Part shown: positions 1 to 6,120 of the stretch, in pieces
Numbering within the stretch: the stretch's first letter is position 1
Layout: the number at the start of each line of letters is the position of its first letter
Assembly (NCBI GenBank): GCA_016781225.1
Contig: JADDQT010000003.1
Location: forward strand, 17,191-29,582
DNA length: 12,392 nt
Reading direction: 5' to 3'
Source: Actinomycetota bacterium
GTDB taxonomy: Bacteria; Actinomycetota; Acidimicrobiia; Acidimicrobiales; GCA-2861595
Program-made: the position numbers and the translations under genes
The notes under the pieces: model-generated
What the model was told of the DNA's origin: nothing
Database searches by the model: none
Seen by the model: the letters and a program-made list of their open reading frames with translations, nothing else

Positions 1-159
1 TGGTTGCGGGGGTGGCCCAACGCCTGGGGCCCGAGGCCGAGCCCGGCCCTGCCGGTGGCCAACGCCGTGAGCACGGCGGTCATCTTCTACAAGTTCCTCA
101 CCGCCCCAAGGGTCGTGTCGGGTGAGATCAGGTCAGTGAGCGATGGTGTCGTCCGGTGA
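1..159 (+). CDS. 3' end of an unrecognised protein (partial)
   Basis: The frame is open from the window edge to a TGA at 157-159 and gives the last 52 residues of a protein. Nearly every third codon position is G or C, unlike the other two frames, so this is very probably real coding sequence. The fragment has a Pro/Trp-rich stretch, a moderately hydrophobic segment around residues 18-33 (ANAVSTAVIFYKFLTAPRVV) and a polar tail. I do not recognise the family and no catalytic motif is visible. Its stop overlaps the GTG start of the DegV gene by 3 bases (GTGA), so the two are probably translationally coupled and in one operon. Confidence 0.6.
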   Translation, partial: WLRGWPNAWGPRPSPALPVANAVSTAVIFYKFLTAPRVVSGEIRSVSDGVVR

Positions 160-992
160 TCGGCTTCTGCGTCGACTCGAACGCCCAAATGCCCGCCCAA
201 TTGGTGGAACGGTACGGGGTGGAGGTGGTGCCCCTCACGGTCACCGTGGACGGCGAGGCCTTCTTGGAGGGTGTGGACCTCGACGCCGATGCCTTCTGGG
301 CTCGCTTCGGCGGAGGCGCCAGCCCGATCGTCGGGACCGCTGCTCCCAGTCCGGGACGCTTCGTCGCCGCCTATGAGACCCTTGCCACCAGGGGCGCCAC
401 CGAGATCCTCTCGGTCCACATCGGCTCTTCCATCTCGGGTACCTTCGACGCCGCCCGCGTCGGTTCCCGCTCCTCCCCAGTACCGGTACGCCTGGTCGAC
501 ACCGGCACCGCCTCCTTTGCCGTCACATGCTCGCTGTGGGAGGCGGCCGAGGCCGTCAAGAGGGGAGCCGACCTGGACCAGGCCGCTCATGTCGCCGAGG
601 CCGTGGCCGCCAGCACGGACAACGTCTTCGTGGTCCGTGCCCTCGACCTGGCGGCCAAGGGCGGGCGGTTGGGCGTGACTTCAGCACCCGCGGAGGCCAT
701 CCCGGTGATCCGCCTGGTTGACGGATCGGTGCAGCCCGTAGCCGAGGTGTGCACCACCGACGAGGCGGCCGACGCCATGGCGTCAGCGGTCCTGGCCGGC
801 GGGTCGCGCCTGCGGGTCGGCATCAGCATCGCCGACGCCGCGGCCGCGTCCCTCTGGCAGGCGCTGGAGGACCGTCTCCGGGACGCCGAGGAGGTAACCG
901 AGCTGGTGCGTTACAGGGTCGGCCCCAGCGTCGGCGTCCACACCGGCCCGGGAACGGCCGGCGCCATGTGGTACCCGGCCCTCGAGCAGTAA
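156..992 (+). CDS. DegV family fatty-acid-binding protein
   Basis: This 278-residue protein has the usual DegV length. DegV/FakB proteins bind a fatty acid between two alpha/beta domains; in Firmicutes they present it to the kinase FakA for phosphorylation. Visible family marks are the N-terminal DSNAQMP (residues 7-13, canonical DS-x-A-D-L-P) and TAAPSPG at 61-67, matching the ligand-contacting TSQPS loop. Others are IGSSISGTF at 89-97, VDTGTAS at 114-120, the AKGGRLG loop at 167-173 and the C-terminal PSVGVHTGPGTAG at 257-269. The start is GTG at 156, overlapping the upstream stop. No FakA-like kinase gene is in the window, so whether it works in lipid phosphorylation here is unknown. The gene converges on DUF2017 with an 18-bp gap and no visible terminator hairpin. 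Confidence 0.9.
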   Translation: MIGFCVDSNAQMPAQLVERYGVEVVPLTVTVDGEAFLEGVDLDADAFWARFGGGASPIVGTAAPSPGRFVAAYETLATRGATEILSVHIGSSISGTFDAARVGSRSSPVPVRLVDTGTASFAVTCSLWEAAEAVKRGADLDQAAHVAEAVAASTDNVFVVRALDLAAKGGRLGVTSAPAEAIPVIRLVDGSVQPVAEVCTTDEAADAMASAVLAGGSRLRVGISIADAAAASLWQALEDRLRDAEEVTELVRYRVGPSVGVHTGPGTAGAMWYPALEQ

Positions 993-1010
993 CCAGTCGA
1001 GTGGAGCCGG

Positions 1011-1487
1011 TCAGGAGCTGAGTGCCTCCACCAGCTGCTCCTGGAGCCAGGACAGGTAGTGGTACAGACCCAGGGCTGCCACCTCGGGATCATCCGGGTC
1101 CGCCGCCACGTCGTCACCAATGGGCTCCTCGCTGACGTCGAGTCGGGTGCCGAGCACCAGGCGAAGGTCGTTGAGGGCGGCCAGCCACCGGTGAGCCTGC
1201 TCGTCGGTCAGGTGGTCGGTCCTCACCGTCTCCTCCAGCACTGCGAGCGCCGACAGATGACGCTCCATCAGCTCGTCACCCATGAGGCGCCGGTACTCGG
1301 ACTCGTTCTGGGGGTGCTCGGAGTAGGCCGGGGGGAACAGTCGCCGCAGCGCCGGGTCGTCGGGATCATCTCTTAGGAGGGCGCGCAGCTGCCCCGGGAG
1401 GCCCCCGAGGAGCTCGCGCTCCTCGTCAGGGAGCCGAAGGCGGATGTCCCCGTTTCGCGCTCGTGTGATCCGCCGCTTCCAGAGCAT
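1011..1487 (-). CDS. DUF2017 family protein
   Basis: This small acidic protein, about 158 residues, matches the actinobacterial DUF2017 family, whose members sit next to clpS. It has the typical N-terminus, a basic start followed by GDIRLRLPDEERELL, then a charged helical body and a C-terminal YHYLSWLQEQLVEAL. The reading frame extends to a GTG at 1508 on the complement (165 residues), but I prefer the ATG at 1485-1487. The protein then begins MLWKRRITRARNGD, which fits the family, and a GGAG lies 12 bases upstream. There is no signal peptide or membrane segment, so it is cytosolic. The function is unknown. The conserved pairing with clpS suggests a link to ClpP-dependent proteolysis, which is inference. 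It is the last gene of the leftward ctaA-clpS block. Confidence 0.85.
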   Translation of the reverse strand: MLWKRRITRARNGDIRLRLPDEERELLGGLPGQLRALLRDDPDDPALRRLFPPAYSEHPQNESEYRRLMGDELMERHLSALAVLEETVRTDHLTDEQAHRWLAALNDLRLVLGTRLDVSEEPIGDDVAADPDDPEVAALGLYHYLSWLQEQLVEALSS

Positions 1488-1568
1488 GTCAGGACGGCAC
1501 TCCGGCACGTTCCGCGGTGGGTGGCGCGAGTTGAAGGCGCCGTGTGCCCCGGCGCCCGGACCCCTGGC

Positions 1569-1877
1569 TCACGTGTCGTGCTGCATGGTGGCCCACAGCC
1601 CGTGCTCGTGGAGCCGGAAGACGTCGAGCTCCGCACGCTCGCGGGTGCCGCTGGAGACCACCGCCTTGCCCTTGTGGTGGACGTCCAGCATGAGCTTGTG
1701 GGCCTTCTCCTTGGAGTACCCGAAGAGCTTCTGGAAGACGAAGGCGACGTAGGACATGAGGTTGATCGGGTCGTTCCAGACGATGACGACCCAGGGCCGG
1801 TCCGGGACGGCGGCCTCGTCGGTGCCGGGCTCGTCGACCTCGGCCTCGACCTCGACTTCGGCCGGAGCGAGGCTCAT
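1569..1877 (-). CDS. clpS: ATP-dependent Clp protease adaptor ClpS
   Basis: ClpS delivers N-degron substrates to the ClpA/ClpC unfoldase of the ClpP protease. The protein has 102 residues: an acidic, probably disordered N-terminus (1-27) and then the ClpS core. WNDPINLM at 34-41 corresponds to the E. coli VNDDYTPM segment, whose Asn-Asp recognises the substrate N-terminus. LMLDVHHKGKAVV at 62-74 matches E. coli LMLAVHYQGKAIC, with H67 at the place of the substrate-binding His66. Its ATG (1875-1877) overlaps the ctaA stop by 4 bases (ATGA). No Shine-Dalgarno is visible, so translation probably depends on coupling to ctaA. Being in one transcript with heme A synthase is unusual; the DUF2017 gene downstream is the expected partner. 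Confidence 0.95.
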   Translation of the reverse strand: MSLAPAEVEVEAEVDEPGTDEAAVPDRPWVVIVWNDPINLMSYVAFVFQKLFGYSKEKAHKLMLDVHHKGKAVVSSGTRERAELDVFRLHEHGLWATMQHDT

Positions 1878-2833
1878 GGGGCGGCGTTGACGGCGACGCC
1901 GACCCCCTCGGGTCGGCTCTCGGCGGCCGCCTTGTGCTCCACGGCGGCGGCGCCCCCCAGGCCGAGCTTGAAGCGCACGACCGTGGCCCAGAGAAGGGTG
2001 GCACCTGCAATGTGGGCCCCCACCAGCACCACGGGCACGCCCGTGAAGTACTGGAGGTAGCCGATTCCCGCTTGGGCCAGCACGACGGCCAGGAGCAGCT
2101 GGGCCCGGCGGCGGACGTGCTCGGGGCTCGAGGTCCGGGACAGCAGGACCACCATCGTCACCACCATGGCCAAGAGGAGCATGGCCCCCACGCCATGCAG
2201 CTGGGCCGCCCGGTGCAGGGGAACGTCCAGGCGCACGACTTCCTCGTCACCGCCGTGGGGCCCTGCTGCCGTCACCACCGTGCCGAGGAAGACCACGAGG
2301 GCGGCGGTGGCCACGATCAGGGTCCCGAAGCGACGAAGGTCGTGGCCGAGCTGGGGTGAGGGTGCCGGGTCGGCGGGGAGCTGGAGCGACGATGCCGGCG
2401 CACCGCCGGCCCGCCAGTGCAGCACCACGGCGTTGGCCAGGATCAGCATCGAGAGGAGGAAGTGGGCCATCACGAACGGCGGCCGCAGCTCGAACAGCAC
2501 GGTGAGGCCACCGAGCACGATCTGGCCCACCACGCCGCCGACGAGGCCCAGGGACAGCCAGACCAGGTCGCGCCGGCGGGGCCGGCGCACGAGGGAACCG
2601 AGCACGGCCACGATCACCGCCACCGACACCAGGCCCGTGACCGTGCGGTTAACGAACTCCACGAGGGCGTGGTACTGGAGCGGAGCCACGAGCCGGCCGT
2701 CGTCGCAGTTGGGCCAGTCGGGGCATCCGAGCCCCGACCCAGTGAGGCGGACAGCACCCCCGGTGACGATGATGAACGCCAGCGAGAGCAGGGCCACGAG
2801 GGTGATCCGCCGGTAGGTCCGAGGGGACAGCAC
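1874..2833 (-). CDS. ctaA: Heme A synthase (COX15/CtaA)
   Basis: This integral membrane enzyme oxidises the C8 methyl of heme O to the formyl group of heme A, the cofactor of the oxidase encoded across the divergent intergenic region. The 319 residues form about eight membrane helices in two four-helix halves. The first half opens with TGGAVRLTGSGLGCPDWP and has the extracytoplasmic cysteine pair C37/C43. Heme-ligand candidates are H124 (PPFVMAHF), H207 or H213 (PLHRAAQLH) and H274 (VGAHIAG). The first expected site, E-x-x-H-R in Bacillus, reads E59-F-V-N62-R63 here, with Asn in place of the first-half His. The start is GTG at 2831-2833 with no Shine-Dalgarno. A TACCAT lies 8 bases upstream, suggesting a leaderless mRNA. 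The gene heads a leftward block with clpS. Confidence 0.95.
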   Translation of the reverse strand: MLSPRTYRRITLVALLSLAFIIVTGGAVRLTGSGLGCPDWPNCDDGRLVAPLQYHALVEFVNRTVTGLVSVAVIVAVLGSLVRRPRRRDLVWLSLGLVGGVVGQIVLGGLTVLFELRPPFVMAHFLLSMLILANAVVLHWRAGGAPASSLQLPADPAPSPQLGHDLRRFGTLIVATAALVVFLGTVVTAAGPHGGDEEVVRLDVPLHRAAQLHGVGAMLLLAMVVTMVVLLSRTSSPEHVRRRAQLLLAVVLAQAGIGYLQYFTGVPVVLVGAHIAGATLLWATVVRFKLGLGGAAAVEHKAAAESRPEGVGVAVNAAP

Positions 2834-2841
2834 GGCCCCAA

Positions 2842-2847
2842 ATGGTA
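2842..2847 (-). promoter_or_regulatory. Possible -10 element of a leaderless ctaA promoter
   Basis: On the minus strand TACCAT fits TAnnnT and ends 8 bases before the ctaA GTG. Transcription would start at or next to the start codon, which would explain the missing ribosome binding site. No good -35 is seen at 17-18 bases upstream (GGGTTC at best). This is inferred from position and pattern only. Confidence 0.3.
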
Positions 2848-2887
2848 ACGGTCCCAGGCCGGTGGAACCCCCGGCGCAGAGCCCACT

Positions 2888-2917
2888 TTGTCGTCACCCC
2901 GCGGCCAGCCGTAATGT
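2888..2917 (+). promoter_or_regulatory. Possible promoter of the ctaB-ctaG operon
   Basis: TTGTCG (2888-2893) and TAATGT (2912-2917) are separated by 18 bases and resemble -35 and -10 boxes. The -10 ends 9 bases before the ctaB ATG, and no Shine-Dalgarno precedes that ATG, so the transcript may be leaderless. It lies back to back with the putative ctaA promoter in a 93-bp divergent region, so one regulator could act on both. I see no clear operator palindrome. Confidence 0.35.
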
Positions 2918-2926
2918 GCGACCTCG

Positions 2927-3820
2927 ATGGCCGCGTCCACGTTGTCTCATTCCCGTTCTCGGGTGTCGGCATACGTCGCTCTCACCAAGCCCCGGATCAT
3001 CGAGCTCCTGCTCGTCACCACCCTTCCCACCATGGTCGTGGCCGCCCGCGGCCTTCCCCCGGTCGGGCTGATGGCGGCCACCCTTCTCGGCGGCACCCTG
3101 GCCGCTGCCGGTGCCAACGTCGTGAACATGTACGTCGACCGGGACATCGACGCCGTCATGCGCCGCACCCGGGGACGCCCCCTGGTGACCGGTGAGCTGG
3201 AGCCCCACCAGGCCCTCGCGTTCGCCGTGGCCCTCGAGACCGTGGCCTTCGTGGAGCTCTGGTTCCTGGTCAACCCGCTGAGCGCCGTCCTGGCGCTCTC
3301 GGCCACCTTGTTCTACGTGTTCGTGTACACCCTGTGGCTGAAGCGCACCTCCACCCAGAACATCGTCATCGGTGGAGCGGCCGGTGCGGTACCGGTACTG
3401 GTGGGCTGGGCCGCCGTCACCGGTTCGCTGGGCCTGGCCCCCATAGTGCTGTTCGCCGTCATCTTCCTCTGGACGCCCCCGCACTTCTGGGCCCTGGCCA
3501 TCCGCTACCGGGACGACTACGCCGCCGCCGAGGTGCCCATGTTGCCGGCGGTGGCCTCGCTGAGCGTCACCGCCCGGCGGGTCATGGGCTACACCCTCGC
3601 CCTGTGGGCGTGCTCGCTGCTCTTCGCCGGGGTCGGCGGCATGGGCCTGCTCTACCTCGGGTCGGCGGTGGTCCTCGGGGCCGTCTTCGTGTTCCTGGCC
3701 TGGCGCCTCCAGCGGGACGGCTCGGTACAGCGGGCCCTGCGCCTCTTCTCCTACTCGATCACCTACGTCACGCTCCTCTTCTCGGCCATGGCCCTAGACC
3801 AGCTCCTCGGCCTCCGTTGA
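2927..3820 (+). CDS. ctaB: Protoheme IX farnesyltransferase (heme O synthase)
   Basis: This UbiA-superfamily prenyltransferase adds a farnesyl group to protoheme to make heme O, the substrate of CtaA. It has 297 residues and about nine membrane helices, the normal size. The first Asp-rich, Mg-diphosphate-binding loop is N67-MYV-D71-RDI-D75, followed by RTRGRPL. The second conserved loop is YRDDYAAAEVPMLP at 194-207. YTLWLKRTSTQNIVIGG (134-150) is a further family signature. The ATG at 2927 gives an ordinary short cytosolic N-terminus and the KPRIIELLLVTT helix. The stop TGA overlaps the putative TTG start of the next gene (TTGA), which implies coupling. This is the first gene of the long rightward operon and is divergent from ctaA, as in Bacillus. 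Confidence 0.96.
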   Translation: MAASTLSHSRSRVSAYVALTKPRIIELLLVTTLPTMVVAARGLPPVGLMAATLLGGTLAAAGANVVNMYVDRDIDAVMRRTRGRPLVTGELEPHQALAFAVALETVAFVELWFLVNPLSAVLALSATLFYVFVYTLWLKRTSTQNIVIGGAAGAVPVLVGWAAVTGSLGLAPIVLFAVIFLWTPPHFWALAIRYRDDYAAAEVPMLPAVASLSVTARRVMGYTLALWACSLLFAGVGGMGLLYLGSAVVLGAVFVFLAWRLQRDGSVQRALRLFSYSITYVTLLFSAMALDQLLGLR

Positions 3821-5469
3821 CCGCCACTGCGCCGAGCACCATCGGATCGACGGGCACCGGGAGCCAGCGAGGGGCCTCCGACGAGGCCGCCGGGCCGGCA
3901 ACCGGGGCGGGCTGGTGGGTCACCACCGCCGACCACAAGCGCCTCGGGGTGCTGTTCCTGGTCGGGGCCCTCTTGTTCCTGGTCGTCGGTGCCGCTGTCG
4001 GCGCATTGCTGCGGACGGAGCTGGCCAGGGAGGGCGTGGACCTCGACGTCCAGTACGGCCGCCTGCTCTCGCTCCATTCCACCGTCGCCACGCTGCTCTT
4101 CCTCGTCCCGGCGTGGATCGGGATGGCCTCGTGGTTGGTGCCCCTCCAGATCGGGGCGTCCCGCGTGGCGTTCCCCCGCCTCCACGCCTTGGCCCTGTGG
4201 CTGTTCCTGCTCGGGGGAACGATGCTGCTGGCGGCCTACGTCCTCGGTCGTCCCTTCTTCGACTTGGCCGAGGGGCTGCCCAGGCCGGGACCCGACCAGG
4301 GCGCCAACGAGGCCACCGGCCTGGCCATCATGGGTATGGCCCTGGTGGCCGTATCCACTCTTCTGGCGGCCATGGACCTGGTCGTCACCGTGCTGAAGCT
4401 GCGGACCAAGGGCCTCACGTTGGTGCGCCTGCCCATGTTCTCCTGGTCGGTGCTGATCACCTGCCTGGCGCTCCTCCTCGCCACCCCCGTCTTCCTCGCC
4501 GGGCTGGCCCTCCTCTACCTCGACCGGCACTTCGGGGGCGACCTCTTCGTGGGCAACCCCGCCGGCAACGCGGTGTGGCGCCACACGCTGTGGCTGTTCG
4601 GGCGGCCCGACGCCTTCCTGGTCCTGCTCCCCGGCCTGGGAGCGGCATGCGACATCGTCGCCACGCACTCCCGCCGGCCCCTGCTGGGCGAGGGCGCGGC
4701 CCGACAGGCCATGGTGGCCTTCGCCGTCCTCTCCTTCGCCACCTGGGCCGCCGGTCCGGGGGTGGCCGACGCACTGGTGTTGCCCACTTACTCCGTGCCC
4801 ACGGCCCTGGCGGCCCTGCCGGTGGCGATGGTGGCGCTGGTGCTGCTGGGCAGCGTGGTGAAGGGTCGCCCCGAGCTCCACGTCAGCCTGCTGTTCGTGA
4901 GCGGTTTCCTGCTACTCACCGGCCTGGGTGCCCTGAACGCCGGCGTGGCCGCCGCCGTCGGGGTGGAGGGCCGGCCGTGGGCCACGGGGCACCTGCACGT
5001 CGTGGGCTTCGGCGCTCCCACCATGTTGCTCTTCGCCGCCCTGTACCACTGGGCCCCGAAGATGACCGGCCGCCATCCCTCGGCCAAGCTGGCCGGGACG
5101 TCCTTCCTCGGCCTGTTCGGTGGCTTCGCCCTCCTCGGCCTGGGCAGCTACCTCCTGGGCTACGACGGCGGGCCGGCCCGCCTGCAGGACTACGACTTCA
5201 CGGCCGGAGCCACCACGTTCAACCCCCTCGCCTTCCTCGGCGGGCTGCTGGTGCTGCTCGGCCTGGTGACCTTCGCCCTCGACTTCGTGCGCATCGCCGT
5301 GTTGCGAGCGGGCGAGGAGGCGGCCGGCGATCCCTACGAGGGACTCACACTCGAGTGGGCCACCTCGTCGCCGCCCCCACCACAGAACTTCGAGACAGTT
5401 CCCGAGGTGCGCTCTGCCCAGCCGCTCCTGGACCAGCGCACGCCCGTGCAGAGTGGCAGCCGTGGCTAG
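3817..5469 (+). CDS. COX1-like heme-copper oxidase subunit I paralogue lacking the CuB site
   Basis: The 550-residue, 12-helix protein is clearly homologous to A-type oxidase subunit I. It has WWVTTADHKRLGVLF at 33-47, VPLQIGASRVAFPRL at 108-122, YHWAPKMTG at 410-418 and LEWATSSPPPPQNFETVPEV at 512-531, all aligning with CtaD encoded downstream. The low-spin heme ligands H87 and H394 and the high-spin heme ligand H392 are kept. Everything needed for oxygen chemistry is gone. The helix VI CuB motif GHPEVY reads G262-R-P-D-A-F267, so the CuB His, the Glu and the crosslinked Tyr are Arg, Asp and Phe. No His occurs between 285 and 354, so the HH pair is lost. The D-channel Asp is R116, the nearby Asn is H123, and the K-channel Lys is absent. 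The frame is intact with strong G/C third positions, so it is not a decaying pseudogene. The start is inferred as TTG at 3817, overlapping the ctaB stop (TTGA); a GTG further in (for example at W34-V35) would cut the family N-terminus. Function unknown: perhaps an electron-transfer or structural subunit. Confidence 0.88.
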   Translation: MTATAPSTIGSTGTGSQRGASDEAAGPATGAGWWVTTADHKRLGVLFLVGALLFLVVGAAVGALLRTELAREGVDLDVQYGRLLSLHSTVATLLFLVPAWIGMASWLVPLQIGASRVAFPRLHALALWLFLLGGTMLLAAYVLGRPFFDLAEGLPRPGPDQGANEATGLAIMGMALVAVSTLLAAMDLVVTVLKLRTKGLTLVRLPMFSWSVLITCLALLLATPVFLAGLALLYLDRHFGGDLFVGNPAGNAVWRHTLWLFGRPDAFLVLLPGLGAACDIVATHSRRPLLGEGAARQAMVAFAVLSFATWAAGPGVADALVLPTYSVPTALAALPVAMVALVLLGSVVKGRPELHVSLLFVSGFLLLTGLGALNAGVAAAVGVEGRPWATGHLHVVGFGAPTMLLFAALYHWAPKMTGRHPSAKLAGTSFLGLFGGFALLGLGSYLLGYDGGPARLQDYDFTAGATTFNPLAFLGGLLVLLGLVTFALDFVRIAVLRAGEEAAGDPYEGLTLEWATSSPPPPQNFETVPEVRSAQPLLDQRTPVQSGSRG

Positions 5470-6112
5470 CCCCACCCTCACTTCCCCGGCCACCACCCCC
5501 GCCGGTCCGGCCGGGAACACTCCCGCCGGAGCCCCTGCGGTGGCGGCACTGCCCCCGGCCGCCGACGAGCGCCCCCGCAACCTGATGCCGATGGGCGTGC
5601 TCCTCCTCTCGGCCAGCGGCACCATGTTCTTCGGCGCCCTGGTCGCCGCCTACCTCCACCTGCGAGACGTCACCGAACCGTGGCCTCCCGAAGGTGTGAA
5701 GCTCGACCTCTACCTCGGGAACCTCCTGATCATCACCATGGCCCTGTCGGCCGTGACCGTGGAGTGGGCCTGCTTCGCCCTTCGCCGGGGTGACCGGCGC
5801 CAGTCCTCGGCGGCCCTGGGTGTGACGATCGGCCTGGGCGTGGCCTTCCTCAACCTGCTCAGCTACACCGCCGACCAGGTTCCCTTCGACGCCGCCAGCC
5901 ATCCATACGGCCTGGTGGTCACGGCGCTCGTCATGCTCTTAGGCATCGCGGTGGGGATCGGCGTGGGCTTCGTCACGCTCACCCTGCTGCGAGTGTCGGG
6001 ACGTCAGCTCTCGGCCGCCGAACCGTCCCAGCTCCGGGCCACTGCCTGCTACTGGCACTTCACCGTCGCCGCCTCGATCGCCGTGTGGTACACGGTCGCC
6101 ATCCTCAAGTAG
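5453..6112 (+). CDS. COX3-like (subunit III) paralogue, degenerate
   Basis: This 219-residue protein has a Pro/Ala-rich N-terminus (1-40) and about five membrane helices. Homology to subunit III shows in SGTMFFGALVAAYLHLRD at 55-72 (CtaE: SECLLFGALISTYFLYRG), in FALRRGDRR at 108-116 (CtaE: AAIQRGDYRR) and in the last helix ACYWHFTVAASIAVWY at 198-213 (CtaE: GLYWHFVDVVWIVIF). The conserved transmembrane Glu of subunit III, E42 in CtaE, is G56 here, and the CtaE motif VYEF is SYTA. The HGVHV segment of CtaE helix V is not preserved. The start is GTG at 5453 or GTG at 5462; both overlap the preceding COX1-like gene (17 or 8 bases), so the pair is coupled. It is probably the partner of that degenerate subunit I, the two deriving from a ctaD-ctaE-like pair. 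Role unknown. Confidence 0.82.
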   Translation: MAAVASPTLTSPATTPAGPAGNTPAGAPAVAALPPAADERPRNLMPMGVLLLSASGTMFFGALVAAYLHLRDVTEPWPPEGVKLDLYLGNLLIITMALSAVTVEWACFALRRGDRRQSSAALGVTIGLGVAFLNLLSYTADQVPFDAASHPYGLVVTALVMLLGIAVGIGVGFVTLTLLRVSGRQLSAAEPSQLRATACYWHFTVAASIAVWYTVAILK

Positions 6113-6115
6113 GTG
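6111..6115 (+). promoter_or_regulatory. Ribosome binding site for the membrane-cupredoxin gene
   Basis: AGGTG overlaps the TAG stop of the COX3-like gene and lies 5 bases before the ATG at 6121. It supports that ATG over the longer open frame reaching back to 6085. Confidence 0.5.
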
Positions 6116-6120
6116 CGGGG

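Noticed and set aside
1..159. Assigning the first partial gene to a named lipid or glycosyl transferase family
   Set aside because: Only 52 C-terminal residues are visible and none carry a motif I can tie to a family.
1012..1041. CAGGAGC/GCTCCTG inverted repeat at the degV-DUF2017 convergence as a terminator
   Set aside because: It is a 7-bp stem with a long loop that lies within the DUF2017 coding end and has no T-run.
3334..3816. Upstream extension of the COX1-like frame inside ctaB, which would give a protein of about 711 residues
   Set aside because: This part is out of frame with the well-supported ctaB protein, is Arg/Pro/His-rich with no membrane segments, and precedes the natural family N-terminus. 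It is a high-GC shadow.
3763..4881. Long open frame of 372 codons on the minus strand opposite the COX1-like gene
   Set aside because: Its product is a low-complexity Gly/Gln/His/Glu mix without motifs. It mirrors the codon bias of the plus-strand gene. The minus-strand frame at 6049-7086 was rejected for the same reason.
3817..5469. Reading the COX1-like gene as a decaying pseudogene
   Set aside because: The frame is uninterrupted over 550 codons, has normal codon bias, keeps the terminal motifs and all heme ligands, and overlaps intact neighbours.
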